64,000 bases of DNA from Diphasiastrum complanatum (GCA_029204225.1 CM055111.1:25552404-25616403); one strand, 5' to 3'. Numbered from the stretch's first letter, positions 22,039-38,290 are shown. The notes: generated from the letters alone by a model not told the origin. Translations and numbers: made by a program.

Positions 22039-23203
22039 CTTTACAAATTTAGATTAAGCAGACAATGAGATTGGATCTAGATTTTTAAATCACAACCATC
22101 TCGGACAAAAACTGTTGGATCTATTCCATTTTTCAACAATGTGATTCTATATCATGAAAAAGTTTTTGAGATTTGATCAATTGATACTCCTCCAGTTCAA
22201 AATATATCAGATTTGATCCAAATTTTGACAGAAACTTGATCTGGAAAATCAGAAACTTAAAATAGGTCTGGCAAAGGTTCACTAGGCGAAGCTCGGCGAA
22301 GGTTCAATAGTGCTATTTTGGACAAAACTGAACATTTTTTTTGATGATTTCTTGGGAAATAACCTTTGCCGACCTCTCAGGTGAAAGATATGACACAGAT
22401 ACAATTATGGAAAAACGGAGGAAGGTTTATGACACAAAAAAATACAGTTTTTGATGGTTGGCGAGGGTAAAATTCAAGATTTTCTATGATCTGATCAAGA
22501 AGAATCTTCGTCGAACTCAGAAATAGTATTTTACTATAAATAGAATGTTTTGAAAACTCAGCAAAGGATCAAGAGTAATACTGGTAATTTTGCAAAAAAG
22601 TGACTTTTTTGACAAAAATATGGCAATATGACAACTGATCCTCTGAAACCCTTTCTATTTTTGGTATAATTATTTGCCGACCTGGCAGTAGATAGATATG
22701 AATCACACTTGTGTACAGTAAATCGGGCAAAGGTTCTTTTTCTGTATTTTTAGGGTTTTGATGATTTTTTGGTATTTTTTGACGGTTTTTCTGATGTTTC
22801 TAGAAATCTGCTGGGAATTAATCTTCGCCCTCCAAAGTAAAGGTTCTATGAACAAAATCAAAGGTGTCTGCAACTCGTGAAGGTTTCTTGAAAGAGGGTA
22901 AAAAGTTATAAGCTCTGATGGCGCTTTTTGTCTCTTTTTGACCAAATCTGACAGATTTGACCGATTTTTGTTATTTTCTCTAATATCTTAGATCCAAATG
23001 AATTTTAAGATTGGTGATCTGAATAGCTTTCTCTGTTTTAACAATCAGATTAGATTTCAAACAAACAAATCCACTCAAATCAAGCAAAATCAATTCCAAA
23101 CTAACTCTAAAATTCAGATCTAACACTATTCATGCCATGACAAGATGCCTAATGCAAGCTAACCATCCAACAATCATGCTGCAAACTGAAAAATTGGCAT
23201 AGC
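22039..23203 (-). mobile_element. Gypsy-3 copy b, leader
   Basis: Untranslated leader between PBS and gag that aligns with 9881-11016 on the other strand. It repeats the CCTTCGCC-like motif (near 22270, 22290, 22365, 22735, 22825 and 22880). Some sites are mutated relative to copy a. Confidence 0.75.
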
Positions 23204-23221
23204 TCCCCGACAACGGCGCCA
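23204..23221 (-). other. Gypsy-3 primer-binding site
   Basis: On the minus strand it reads TGGCGCCGTTGTCGGGGA, four bases after the LTR end. This type of PBS is usual in Athila/Tat-type gypsy elements. Confidence 0.9.
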
Positions 23222-23225
23222 AAAT

Positions 23226-23702
23226 TGTAGTGGTTTTCTCTCCTTGCCTAACCTGAATCCAAGATCTAGTCAATCTAGCATCATAGAGATGGAGTTAGTT
23301 GTCACGCGTAGGTTCGTTCGCATGAGAGCGATAATTTAGTTCAGATTTCAGCATGAATGGAAGATCTAAATCTAACTCTACATCCATTAACCCTACTCAT
23401 TAACACTAAGATCCATAAACACTACGATCCACAACAAAGATAGCTTTCTCTTTCTCTCTCTCTCTTTCTCTCTCATAAAAAGTATAGTAACACTCAATCC
23501 CAATAACATTCAGATCCAATAATTAGCAAAATCCAAAGAAAGCATGAGAGATGGAAAAGGAAAGAAGAAGAGCAAGGACATTCATCAATCCATTTCTGAA
23601 GAGAACCAATCTGCTTATTGAAAAGAGGAAATGAACATGAGGAGCGACTCAAGTGGTCCCTTCTTATAGTAGAGAGGAGGACCCTGGCCTCTGAATCCTA
23701 TT
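23226..23702 (-). repeat. Gypsy-3 copy b, 5' LTR (outer end missing)
   Basis: On the minus strand it ends in AAAACCACTACA, just before the PBS. Its outer part stops at 23702 (AATCCTATTG), where the other copy continues, so the promoter end is truncated. TTATAGTAGAGAGGAGG lies at about 23665. Confidence 0.8.
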
Positions 23703-24064
23703 GATATTCCAATGGAAGTTGGGGAGGAGATGCAGATATTTGTAAATTCACATCTGGATTACATTCTTCCTCAATGACAGTCCTATCTCTTGGAATAGCC
23801 ATAACAAATCTCTATTGCTCTTTCCTTTACAGAAACATAGTATATTGTTGTTTCTCAATCTATTAAATAAGCATTTTGGTTGAGAAATTTATTTTCAAAC
23901 ATTAGTTTGAATCAGTTTACCTTGACAATTACATTATCTAATAATCATAGTGCCATTGTATTATCAGCCAACCCTAGATTTTTTGAAGAATTTCAGATCA
24001 TTAAGATCCAAAATGTCTCTTTGATCTTTGGTTAGATAGACAAGCATATCACCAATCTTGCCAA
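23703..24064. other. Unassigned DNA between Gypsy-3 and Copia-4
   Basis: No frame, repeat or known motif recognised. Confidence 0.4.
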
Positions 24065-24631
24065 TGTAGAAAAATCAACAACTACACTATGAATGAGATG
24101 CAAACTCTAATAGATCTTGATCAAACATCAATCAAAACATAAAATAATGCTGCTGTTCATACAAAAATAGTAAGCTACTATATTCCACATGTGTGGATAT
24201 GAAAATAACAATTAATAAACATTGTACACATAGAATTGCAAGATATCACAAGTATAGTGCACCATTGGATAGTAGAACCCAAGAGAACCATGTATAAGCA
24301 TGAATGAGATAAGAGAGAGAGAATGTCTTCTCTTCCCATGACTTACATCCTTTTATAACAGGTCCAAACCTAAATTCAAACTTTGTTTTTCCCTCCATAA
24401 TGAAAACCCTACTATTTTTGTGACTAGATTCAATGTATCTACTACTCAAATTGAATCCCTCCAGAACTCGTGTTCTATAGTTTCTCACACTTTCCAAAAG
24501 TGTTTATTCAAATGCCTTTAGAGTAATATAACTTTTAAAAGTCAAACTCTAAGTCTAATATGAAAATTGGCCTCAATCGCCAAATATACAAATATGACAA
24601 AAATAGCAAAACTAGTTGAAATCTTTCACAC
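24065..24631 (-). repeat. Copia-4 3' LTR
   Basis: 567 bases bounded by TGTAGAAAAATC and ATCTTTCACA (plus strand), so on the minus strand it is TG...CA. The inner side carries the purine tract TTTAAGAGGGAGTG, which fixes this end. On the minus strand TTATAAAAGGATG near 24357 is a likely TATA box. A CACATGTGTGG block at about 24188 resembles the CACACGTGTG palindrome of Copia-1 and Copia-2. No partner LTR is in the window. Confidence 0.8.
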
Positions 24632-27230
24632 TCCCTCTTAAACTAGTTTAAGTATAGACTTTGAAAACACTCCAAGTGAAGTCCTATGATTCATGAACAA
24701 GTCCTTTCTCAATGCTTTGGTGAAGATATCAGCTACACATTCCCTGAGGACACATGTTGAAGCTCCATCTCCTTTGCCATGACCTGCTCCCTCACAAAGT
24801 GATACGCCACCTCAATATGCTTGCTCCTAGCATGAAAGATAGGACTAGTTAGAAACCTTTGGGCTGATAGATTGTCACAAAGATGATTGGGCTGTCTAAA
24901 AAATCCAGTAAGTGAAGATCCTTGATCATCCTCTTGATCCATATCATCTCCTTCGTGCAATGTGTAAGAGCTTTGTACTCGGCCTCACTAGATGACAATG
25001 AGATAGTGGCTTGTTTCTTCGACATCGATGATATAGCTCCATCACCTATGAAAATCTCGACTTCCAATGATGTACCTCAAAACTCGTTTCCCTAGCTTCC
25101 AATGCTCCTCACTAGGATCTTGCAGTCCACATCTTGATTGTCTCCACCACTCAAGATGATATCATCCACATAGATTAGCAAGATGGTAACATCATTTCTA
25201 GCAAACCTATAATAAAGTGAATGATCATACTCACTCATAACAAAGCCTTGAGAGAGTAAAAAAGTGTTAATCTTAGCATACCAACTCCTTGGTGCTTGCT
25301 TAAGGCCATACAAACTCTTTTGTAGTAAACACACATGCTTTGGCTTGGTAGAAGAAATGTAGCTCTCGGGTTGCTTCATGTACACTTCCTCCACAAGATC
25401 ACCATTCAAAAAAATATTTGTAATGTCCAATTTCCATAGATCCCATCCATAAAGAGTAGCAAGGGAAATGATGATCCGAATACTCACCATCTTTGCCACG
25501 GGTGCAAAGGTTCCATCATAGTCAATCCCATGTTCTTGAGCATAACCTTTTGCCACCAACCTTGCCTTGTACTTATTGATAGATCCATCTTTGTTTACTT
25601 CAACTTGAAGATCCATTTGCATCCAATAACTTTCTTGTCCTTAGATAACTCCACCAATCTCCATGTTCCATTCTTCAAAAGAGCTTGATACTCAAGATCC
25701 ATTGCTTGGATCCACTCCTCTTTGTTCCTTGCTTCATCTATGCTTGAAGGTTCATCAAAAGAGGTTAGGAAAGCAATATAATTTCCAAAAACTACTTGCT
25801 TATCCTTTTCATCATATGTGAGCCTTGAAGGCATTTATCTTTCCCTTGATGTTCTCCTTGGATTTTGACTTGATGATGGTCTAAAGTAGGATCCTTTACA
25901 TCAACATCAAGAATGTTAGATCCATCCACATCACCATCAATAATGCTTGAAGTTACTTTTGGAATGTTTCCCTCATAAAAAATGACATTTCTACCAACAA
26001 TCACCTTGTTAGTAGAAGGAATGTAAACCTTATAGGCTTTACTCACCTCACTATATCCAAAACGTATACCTTTCCTTGAAGAGGGATCCTCCTTGGTCCT
26101 ATCATCAAGTGTAATGTTGACATAGCATGTGCATACAAAAGTTCTAAGAAAGTCGACACTCGACCTCCTCTCTCAAAAGGTGTCCTTCCATCCAAAATAG
26201 CACTTGGCCACCTATAGCACAAGAAATCAGCACACAACAAAGCTTGATCTCAAAATGGCTTACCAAGGTTAGCACTTGAACTCATGGCTTCAGCACTTTC
26301 ACATAAAGTCCTATTCTTCCTTTCAGCCACTCCATTTTGTTGTGGGATCCTTGGTGTTGTATACTCACGGATCTTGATCCCATGCTTATCACAAAAAGCC
26401 TTGAACTTGGTAGATATGTACTCTCCACCATTGTCACTCCCTAAGCACTTGATCCTTGTGGAAAATTGGTTCTCCCTTGCATTCTTGAACTTAACAAAGA
26501 GAGCATACACTTCATTCTTGCTCTTTAGTAGAGAGATCCAACAAAATCTACTAAAATTATCAATGAAAGCTACATACATCTTAGCTCCACTATTGCTAAT
26601 TGTAGTAATTCCATGAGCATCCGAATGTACAACTTGAAAAGGCTTTGTAGATTAGATGTAGATCTAGTATAAGGTAGTCTATGTGACTTTGACAAAGCAC
26701 AAGACTCGCAAACATGATTGCTACTTTTTAAAGAATTTGGAAGACCTATCACAACTTGCTTTCTAGGCATTACCTCAAATGACTTGAAGTTGATCCTTTT
26801 ATGCCAAACCTCTTGAATAGGTATTTGCTCTCTTGCAACACATCCAATAACACAAGCATCTAGTTTGAACAACTTCCCTTGTCTTTTACCTTTTGCAATC
26901 AAGATATCCTTCCTTTTGATCATAAGCATCTCCATCAAACTCAACTTCGAGGCCTTTACTTGGCAATTGACTCACAATAAGTAAAATTCTTGGTAATAGA
27001 TGGAATGAACTCCTATTTGTAGAGAGAGAAATAGGAATTGTGCCACTCCCATCATTGGCATGTAAAACACCCTCTTGTCATCTCCATATGCCAACAAAGA
27101 AGTGAAGTACTCTTTGTGAAAAGTCATGTGTGAACTTGCTCCACTATCAATCCACCATGGATCTAGATCTCCATCATTAGCAAGCACACCAAGCTGAATT
27201 GGAGGACTTTTTCCTCCTTTTCAACACATA
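24632..27230 (-). pseudogene. Copia-4 protease to RNase H remnant
   Basis: The element lacks gag and 5' LTR. In minus-strand order it has protease at 27187 (WWIDSGASSHMTFH), the zinc region with CESCALSKSH (about 26710) and the integrase core at 26579-26250 (AFIDNFSRFCWI, LGSDNGGEY, PQQNGVAERKNR). RT follows at 25834-25092 ([54 protein letters not shown]), with an internal deletion after the YVDD block. RNase H is at 25067-24733 (SLSSSEAEYKALTH, FHARSKHIEVAYHFV). At least six frame breaks are present. It is related to Copia-1 and Copia-2. Confidence 0.88.
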
Positions 27231-28099
27231 AAGACCACATATCAACTAATGGAATTCCGATCCTTCAAGTTTGGCTCACTTGGATCATCATTATAAGCAT
27301 GCGAGTTTCTACCCTAATGTCTTCATAACTATGCCATCTTTGATTTCATATGTGTCTATTGTTGTTTTCAAGAAGCAATTAAGCAACTTCACGTCAATGT
27401 CGGTACCCAAGGATGACAAATATTCCCCTATCATAGGCATTTCACATTGAGGAAGGACATCTTTACTCAAATACATAGTATTAGTCCATCATATATCAAA
27501 ATGGCAAGGATACCCACATAGAGTGATAGGTCTTATAGGCATTTTGAACTAGTATTTTTGAACATGTATGGAGAAAATGAAGACTGGCAAATTGGTGAGG
27601 AGTGAGTGTGAATAGTGTGTAACAATGATGGTGAAGTGTGATGTTGTGATGAATAGTTTTTTTTGTATTTGTGAGAGCAGAAAAAATTAGGAATACTACA
27701 AAAAGTCTAATTCCTTGGAGCGAAATAAATGTTGTGGTCATTGGCCGAATCTGAACACATATATAGACACTTGTGACTTGCAATCCTGCATATTGAACTT
27801 ATACAATAGATTCCGTGCATACTTGCTTTGAATTGGGTACCGCCTTAGCCACACCTTAATTAGTTTCCATTCCGAGCACCAATTGGGAAGCCTTGGTGCT
27901 CCCTTTTCATTTATGTTTTTATTTCACAATAGTTAAGCTTTGTAAAACTTAGAAGGTGGATGACCGGTTACTACACATGAAAATAGATGACATCTCAAGA
28001 AATATTTCGGTATTTTGGAAACTGTTTACATGTGTATGTTATCAAAAAAAAAAATTGGTGACCTCCCAGTGATATTCTAAGGGCTAGTAAGCAGTTATA
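27231..28099. other. Unassigned DNA
   Basis: No supported feature. A 95-codon open frame on the minus strand at 27783-27496 shows no recognisable domain and is probably chance. Confidence 0.4.
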
Positions 28100-28470
28100 C
28101 TTGCCAACTTTTGTGTTTCATATTTAAGAGCTGCAATGTCTAATGAATTGGATGAAAGGAAGCTATTGATGCACGTGTTTTAACCATTGGGAACAATTTT
28201 GTGAAATGAGAGTAATCAGTGCTCATGCACAACAAGTACATAAAAGAAGGAATAAAACATGGCATGATCAATACATTAAACTCAAACTCTTTTGTGTTGG
28301 TGATAAAGTGCTATCATACCAATCAAAGGAAATGTTGGGCAAGCTAAAATTTGTTGGTCAAGATCCTCATGCGATTCACAAGATATATTCTTCATGTAGT
28401 GTGTGAACACTATTCATGGCGAATCCGTAGAAATTGATGTTAATGACAATATATTGAGAGTTATCAAGAA
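28100..28470 (+). pseudogene. Gypsy integrase C-terminal fragment
   Basis: The frame 28206-28406 reads like the region after the integrase core of gypsy elements: AQQVHKRRNKTWHDQYIK, FCVGDKVLSYQSK, GKLKFVGQDP. It then continues in another frame with IHGESVEIDVNDN. The spacing fits the C-terminal GKLK and GPF/Y region. Nothing else of this element is seen. A T-rich stretch (28515-28560) follows, as is common after gypsy pol. Confidence 0.7.
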
Positions 28471-28479
28471 ATATTGTAG

Positions 28480-29164
28480 TGTGTAGAAATTTTTTGACAT
28501 TTGTCACTTCAATTTCTTTTAGTTTTTTTTTCTTTTTCTTTTTTCTTGAGTTTGATCTTTTTTGTTCAAGTTTTTTCATACTTGGTTATTTTATTTGCTT
28601 GCATATAGATGGTTCTAGTTAATTTGTTCATTTTCAATTTCATCATGTATATGCAACCTTGTCTTTGCTTGAGCTAAAAAGATGTTTCATGCTATTTGAA
28701 TATTTCAAGTAATATTGATCCAAACTTGTTGCCAAGATTCTCTCACGTCTTCTTCCTCGACATGTTTTATTCAGTTGTATGGATGGTGACTACAAAGCTT
28801 TGAAGTTTTTGACATATTTTCACTACTCTCCATATTCATTTTCTCTCAATCCACTCAAGGATAAAAGTTGCCATATATGCTCCTATAAAACTAGTTAAAC
28901 TCTCTACAACTTGGGGTATTAGGGGACTATGATGTTTGATTTTCAAATTTTCTAATTAGTTTAAATATTGTTGCATATGCTTCCTATAATTCATCAAACA
29001 ATTTATTTGTTGATCTAAATTACTTGCTGAGATACATCGCCACATTCTATGATATAACCTACGAAAAGGTGAATGGCAAAATAATCATAGTACTTGAGTT
29101 AGATGAGTCAGAAATTGTGAAAGGGCAGAAGATGGAAATATGTGCAAAGCAAGAACTTCCAAGG
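28480..29164. other. Unassigned AT-rich DNA
   Basis: T-rich at 28515-28565. No frame or repeat recognised. Confidence 0.4.
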
Positions 29165-29510
29165 ACTCTAAGGTGTAACCTTAGGCTTATTTTTGAATAA
29201 TACTTCATGTGGTGTATTTCCTCCAAGAGCTCCATCACTCCTCAAATCTCTCAATGAGAATTTCATCTCAACATATGCTTTGAATGATAGGAAATAATCA
29301 TGCACCATAAATCTTGAAGAAAAAGATATAACCATGTGCATCTTGTGTCATCCTCCTCCTTTGAAATCTTGGATACATAAGCAACATCAACAGATTTTGC
29401 ACTCTCTCTTGGATCCAATTTGTAAATACCTTCATATCTAGATCCATGTGCAAGGATCTCACCATCCTTCTTGATCACACAATTGTCAATATGGAAATTG
29501 ACATCAAGGC
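29165..29510 (-). pseudogene. Copia-1 fragment (protease end to integrase, deleted)
   Basis: From 29510 leftward the minus strand matches Copia-1 starting at GGCCTTGATGT and continuing through IKKDGEILAHGSRYEGIYKLDPRE (Copia-1 has a closely similar block at 43330-43220). Past about 29360 it jumps to sequence like the Copia-1 region 42920-42810 and then 42600-42550, so two internal deletions occurred. The first matched position follows almost directly the last Copia-1 position retained at 4881-4915. Confidence 0.85.
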
Positions 29511-29520
29511 CACCATCTGG
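29505..29520. other. Right breakpoint of the 24.6-kb inversion (Copia-1/Gypsy-2 chimera)
   Basis: Copia-1 sequence (left, minus) is fused to the Gypsy-2 chromodomain end (right, minus). It is the reciprocal of the junction at 4880-4920. Confidence 0.8.
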
Positions 29521-30870
29521 GAAAACGGCTATTGCGTTGGTTCTTCTTCACATAATCTGCTAGTACTTCAGGGGCTCCCTCCTCAAGTTTGTCTTCGTAC
29601 TCCCAAGAAGCCTCAATAAGTGGAGCCCGTAGCCACTTCACTAGATATTCACGTTGAACACTAGTTCGCTTTCTATGTGTCAATATTTGTTCTGGTACAA
29701 GCTACCTCTTCGTATCATCAAGTGTCATTGGTGAGTGATGGAGTTCGTGTTGCCGATCAAATCGCTCATCTGGTTTGTACCGTTTGAGTAATGAGATATG
29801 AAACACATTGTGTATATCCAAGCTGGATGGCAGCGCTAATCGGTAAGCCACTGGTTGATCTTCTTGGTGACATAATATGGTCCTGCATAAGGTCGAGCGA
29901 ACTTATGAGAAAAACCTTTTGGTAACGCAATGTTCTTTGTGTTCAGCCATACTTGATCACCTTCCTCAAATTCCAGTTCTTGTCGATGTGGGTTTACGTC
30001 AGCTGCCATACTCCTTTGTGACTGCTCTAAAAATGCCTTCACCTCTATCAGCTTTGTGTGCCACTCATTGATGAGTTCCTCCACAGTGGGTACTGGTGTT
30101 TCCTGCACACCTGTAGAAAAAGAGCTTGGAACAATCGGTAGCCGACCATTGCTTATCTCGAAGGGTGCCCTTCTAGTAGATCTGTTCACTTGGTTGTTAT
30201 GTGCAAACTCGAGAATATCCAAGTAGTTGACCCAATCGGATTGGTCCCAAGCGACATAATTTCGTGAATATTGTTCAATCTGTCGATTGACTCGTTCCGT
30301 TTGCCCATCTGTCTGAGGGTGATATGCAGTGCTGAAATTCAGTCCGATTCCCACGAGGCGAGATAGACAAGTCCAAAACTTTTCGACGAACTTGGTGTCT
30401 CGGTCAGAAATAATCGTTCTAGGTAGGCCGTGGTATTTGAAAACACATTTGAAAAATAACCTTGCCACTTCTTTAGCTGTCACTGAACTTTTAGTTGGTA
30501 CTAGATGAACTTGCTTTGAAAAGTGGTCAACCACCACATAAATTGAGTCGAAGCCTTGACACCGTGGTAGTTGAACAATAAAATCCATGCTCACCAAATC
30601 CCATGGGTATGCTGGTACCGGTAATGGTTGGAGTAGTCCAGCTGGAGCTAGTGGTTCCACCTTCACTTGTTGACATGTCGGGCATGTTTGCACAAAGGAT
30701 TCAACGTCTACCCACATACCTAGCCAATAGAAGCCTCTTTTGAGAAGTTCATACATGCGATTCACCCCTGGATGTCCGGCGGCTAGTATGTCATGATGTT
30801 CTCGCAAGACTTTCTTTCTCAGGCTGATGTTGTCTGGGACATATACTCTGCGTTGTTTATAAACAACCAT
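29511..30870 (-). pseudogene. Gypsy-2 integrase with chromodomain
   Basis: The main frame (30870-29836, 344 codons) holds the zinc finger (His26, His33, Cys63, Cys66) and a full DD35E core: Asp96 in SMDFIVQLP, Asp156 in ISDRDTKF and Glu192 in DGQTERVN. A GPYYV block follows near its end. After a stop at about 29834 the reading continues through NVFHISLLKRY and, after another stop, a chromodomain (REYLVKWLRAPLIEASWEYE, about 29660-29600) that identifies a chromovirus. Such domains are thought to steer integration to marked chromatin. The part beyond 29511 is displaced to 4915 by the inversion. Confidence 0.9.
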
Positions 30871-30909
30871 TTGATCTTTCCAAGTGAAATGTTTATGAGC
30901 CTTTCCCAG

Positions 30910-32164
30910 CTAGAATTCGATCATTAAGTTCTTCGCCAATGCATCTGCACCATAATTCTCCCTGATTTCTTGGAGTAGGCCAGTCACCTGAGTTGTCACT
31001 ATTGCCATCAAGTGTTCCTGTCTACTTAGTGCGTCCGCCACCACATTGTTCTTTCCTGCCGTGTGTACAATGTCTATATTGAATTTTGAGAGAAAGTTTT
31101 GCCATCGCATTTGCTTTGGCGTGAGCATACCTTGGGATGAGAAGTACTTGAGTGATACATTATCAGTGAATGCCTTAAAGGGTTTTCCTACCACGTAATG
31201 TCTCCAATGATCCACTGCTTGAACTACTGTGACCATTTCTTTTTCATGAGTTGGCCATCGTCGCTCTACGTCACTCAATTTCTTTGAAAAATATGCAACA
31301 AGTTTTCCGTCTTGCATCAGCACGGCCCCAATAGCAAAGTTCGACGCGTCTATATGTATTTAAAAAGGTTTGCTAAAGTCCGGTAAGGCAAGGATAGGTT
31401 CTTGAGTGATCCGTTGTTTTAGTTCTTGGAACGCTGCTTCACATTCCGGTGTCCATGTCATCTTCAGATGAGTCTTGGTCTGCTCCAACAGTGGTGCCAC
31501 AATTTTGCTAAATGTCTCAATGAATCTCCTGTATAAGTTACATAAGACCACAAAGGATTTGATGCCATGAACAGTTTTAGGTGCTAGCCAATCCAAGATA
31601 GCCTTGATCTTCTTAGAATCCATTCGAATCCGTCCGTGGCCTATAACATGTCCAAGGAAGGCAACTTCCTCCACCACAAACTCACATTTCTCTCTTTTCG
31701 TGAACAAGCAGTTCCTCCTCAGCCGTTGGAGAACTGTCCTTAAATGTTTAATGTGATCTTTAAGGTTTCGGCTAAATACTAATATGTCATCAATGTACAC
31801 AATGACAAATTCATCCAAACAGTCTTGAAATATATTGTTCATCAACGTGCAAAAAGTGGCTGGTGCGTTTGTTAGACCGAATGGCATCACCAGGAACTCG
31901 TGACTCCATTTTGTGCTCATCACCTTTAGCTATTCGAATTTGATGATATCCAGATCTGAGATCTATTCGGATAAAGTATTTGGCATGTTTGAGTTGGTCG
32001 AATAGGTCATCAATTCTAGGCATGGGGTACTTGTTCTTGATGGTACTCTTGTTAAGCATGCGATAATCCACACACATTCGAAGAGTTTTGTCCACCTTTT
32101 CCACAAACAACACTGGGGCTCCAGAAGGTGAAGCGCTAGGTCTAATAAAACCTTTGTCTATCAA
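30910..32164 (-). pseudogene. Gypsy-2 reverse transcriptase and RNase H
   Basis: RT starts at 32164 ([51 protein letters not shown]). A frame break near 31920 leads into the frame 31923-31360 with [15 protein letters not shown] and an intact IVYIDDILVFSR catalytic motif. Then follow the RNase H entry (PEFDASNFAIG-like, broken at about 31360) and the frame 31323-30910 (KLVAYFSKKL, NNVVADALSRQE). Only a few lesions separate it from a working copy, but they are clear. Confidence 0.9.
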
Positions 32165-32176
32165 TTCACCAAGTTG

Positions 32177-32918
32177 TCATTTCAGTTCCGCCAACTCCTC
32201 TTGTGACATTCTGTAGGATGCTCGTGAAGTTGGCTCTGTTCCTGGTACCAACTCAATTTTATGGTCCACTGGTCTTCGAGGAGGTAGCTTAGCTGGGAGT
32301 TCCTCCGGGAACACATCGCTAAATTCTTCTAGCAGATCTGCCACTTCTTTTGGCAAGTTTTCCCTTCTGGAACTTCTCGGGAGATGCAAAGAAAGCACTT
32401 TGACCTTTTCCCTTTTGCCATTCTTTTCATTGCTAATGCTGCAACCAGATTTTGTTCAATATCGGTATCCTTAGCATTTCCTCCGGGCAGGGCTTTTGTC
32501 ACGTAGATTTGTCCCTTGTAGTCCAAGAGGAACAAGTTTGAGCTCCTATCCAAAATTGCGATACAGTGTTCATTTAACCAAGGGAGCCCAAAATCACATC
32601 GAAGGCATCCATCTCTAAAATCACAAAGCTAAGTTTAGCCTTCCATCTTCCAATCTGCACCGGGATGTTCAATGTCGCTTTGTCTACATCTAGTGCTCCC
32701 TTCGCTGTTTCTACCTTGAGAGTAGATGTAACATTCCTAGTCGGCAAGCTGAATTGTTCCACTATGCTCCTTGAGATATAGTTATGTGAAGCTCCGGAGT
32801 CGATCATGTAATCTGACTTCCTCCCCGTGATCTTTCCTGATAAGAATAACAATCTTGAACCAGTCTTGGGGGTTGCCCCATGGAAGTTCCTTTCCATACT
32901 TGTGTGTCGTCCACTCAT
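32177..32918 (-). pseudogene. Gypsy-2 protease and linker
   Basis: The protease (32918-32574) keeps its active-site motif (YMIDSGASHNYISR) and the DVILG block near the end. The frame then breaks, and the linker to RT is spread over 32553-32329 and 32398-32177 (EELPAKLPPRRPVDHKIELVPG, SYRMSQEELAELK). No Gag lies between this and the PBS: the distance to the PBS is only about 700 bases and is filled by a repeat array. Confidence 0.88.
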
Positions 32919-32939
32919 AGATGTAAGCTCCTCTCACAA

Positions 32940-33616
32940 CTCCCAACTAGATCAGATCACCTGGATCAAAACAAGTAGTCAGGGATAATTCAGGTCCAGG
33001 CAAGCACACCACAAATGAACATACCAACCAAAGCTAAACAGAGGATCCCTCTCAAGTCACATTCCCCTTGAGACCGGACGTAGGACCTTTGCCTAGCTGC
33101 GCCCACACAAATCTATCACAAAATTAGCCCACGGGGAAACATCCATCCAACTATCCGTGCTTTCACCATTAAGCAGCACATTGCCTCAGTCACGCCCCAC
33201 CACTTTTTGGTCGATAGCCCTTATAGCTAAACGATCGGCAGCTATCCCGCACCGGCAGCTAACCACCCGTGCTTTACACCCGAATTCGAGCAGCATCTTT
33301 GTATCAATGGTTAACCCGTACAATTCAAATATGTCGCCCCACACCCCAAAAGGTACAGACCGTGCTTTCACCTACCTAGGCAGCACTTTGCCTCATCCGT
33401 CCTACGTACAGACAGTGCCAGGCCCAAACCGCGGGAACTGACCGTGCTTACACCTCGAGGGCAGCACTTTGACTCATCAAGTCCCCCATCTACCGACCAC
33501 CCCAACCGTGGACGCACCCATCCTTACACTGTGGGCAGCACCTTGCCCAACGGTTGTCCTGACAAATCCCAAAACGTGGCCATCCCTGTGAGACTTGCGT
33601 AGCTGACCGGCTAGTC
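32940..33616 (-). repeat. Gypsy-2 leader with hairpin-forming repeat array
   Basis: No Gag is readable. Instead, five units carry CCGTGCTT...GCAGCACTTTGCC-like sequence, with the GCAGCA core at about 33173, 33290, 33380, 33461 and 33535 (spacings 117, 90, 81 and 74). In each unit GTGCT and AGCAC (one AGCAT, one ATCCT) can pair across a loop of 14-20 bases. The stem is kept while the loop varies. Its position directly after the PBS suggests an RNA structural role. Confidence 0.6.
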
Positions 33617-33629
33617 GGCTCTGATACCA
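33617..33629 (-). other. Gypsy-2 primer-binding site
   Basis: The minus strand reads TGGTATCAGAGCC, two bases after the LTR end, complementary to initiator methionine tRNA. It fits a chromovirus. Confidence 0.92.
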
Positions 33630-33631
33630 CA

Positions 33632-34530
33632 TGTTGCGCCGGCGCCTCAAAGGACGCTGAGACTTGAGCGGTTTTCCCAACATGTGCTTAAGTCTAACAT
33701 TCATCCATCCTGCACTTACATAAAAGCCAACTCAGAAACGTAACAAGCTTAACCATTCAGACTTAAGAAAACTGGAATCCCAACCAACCCGAAAGCCAAC
33801 TCAGAATCCATCCCCAAAAGGTAACCAAAGGCAAAGACAAGCCACACATGAAACCCAAGGCATAGTGGTCGCCAAACTGACCAATTGGCATAGCGGCAAG
33901 CCCCATGTCGATGACAGGGACCCTTAGGCACCAATGATGCAAAAAGGTTGTAGTAAGGGTCCTTCCACTTGGACCAGTCCCAGAGACGAAACCGAAATGG
34001 TAATCATCCCCAAGGATCAACTTTATCAGATTTGGAAGAGGTTACATTCATACATAGACGAACACGTGCTGGGCATTGTGCCTGGCTCGTGCTGGTAGAG
34101 GGAGCTGAGACCTGGCGACTGGATTCCTGGCATTGGTTGAGCTGCCCAAGTTTCCGTCTATCGGACTCCCCCTATAGTTCTGCTGTGATTCGGTGCACCC
34201 CCTCTAATCTGAAACATAGTGCTTTCTGGTAAAGCACGCTTTTTGGGACTTAGTTTTTATTTTGCTGATTAAGCCTGGAAAGCCTGGCAGAATCAGTCTG
34301 GCTCCCGGACATGGGTCCCGGGAGCTGTCCCGGTGGCAGAATCAACTTGCTTCCTAACTAGGCCATGACTCGAGCTCCAGAGCTAGCTCATGACTTGTGA
34401 CTACTTGACTGGCTTACCACAGGTCGAAGGCTCAGTCCTTGACATTCTAACTTGCTCTGGGACCTTAGGGAGTGTCACCCCTTAGAGTCTTACAGGGCAC
34501 GCTAGGTGCACCTGAGTCAGCTTTACAACA
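33632..34530 (-). repeat. Gypsy-2 5' LTR
   Basis: 899 bases, TGTTGTAAAGCTGACTCAGG...GGCGCAACA on the minus strand, the inverted partner of 5127-6044. It is adjacent to the PBS and preceded by CATGA on the plus strand. The promoter is not obvious. Confidence 0.92.
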
Positions 34531-34535
34531 CATGA
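34531..34535. repeat. Gypsy-2 target site duplication, copy 2
   Basis: CATGA on the plus strand, TCATG on the element's strand, identical to 6045-6049 outside the other LTR. Confidence 0.85.
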
Positions 34536-35665
<1,130 letters not shown>

Positions 35666-35666
35666 A

Positions 35667-35684
35667 TGGCGCCGTTGTCGGGGA
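35667..35684 (+). other. Gypsy-4 primer-binding site
   Basis: TGGCGCCGTTGTCGGGGA, identical to the Gypsy-3 PBS, one base after the LTR end. Confidence 0.93.
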
Positions 35685-38290
<2,606 letters not shown>

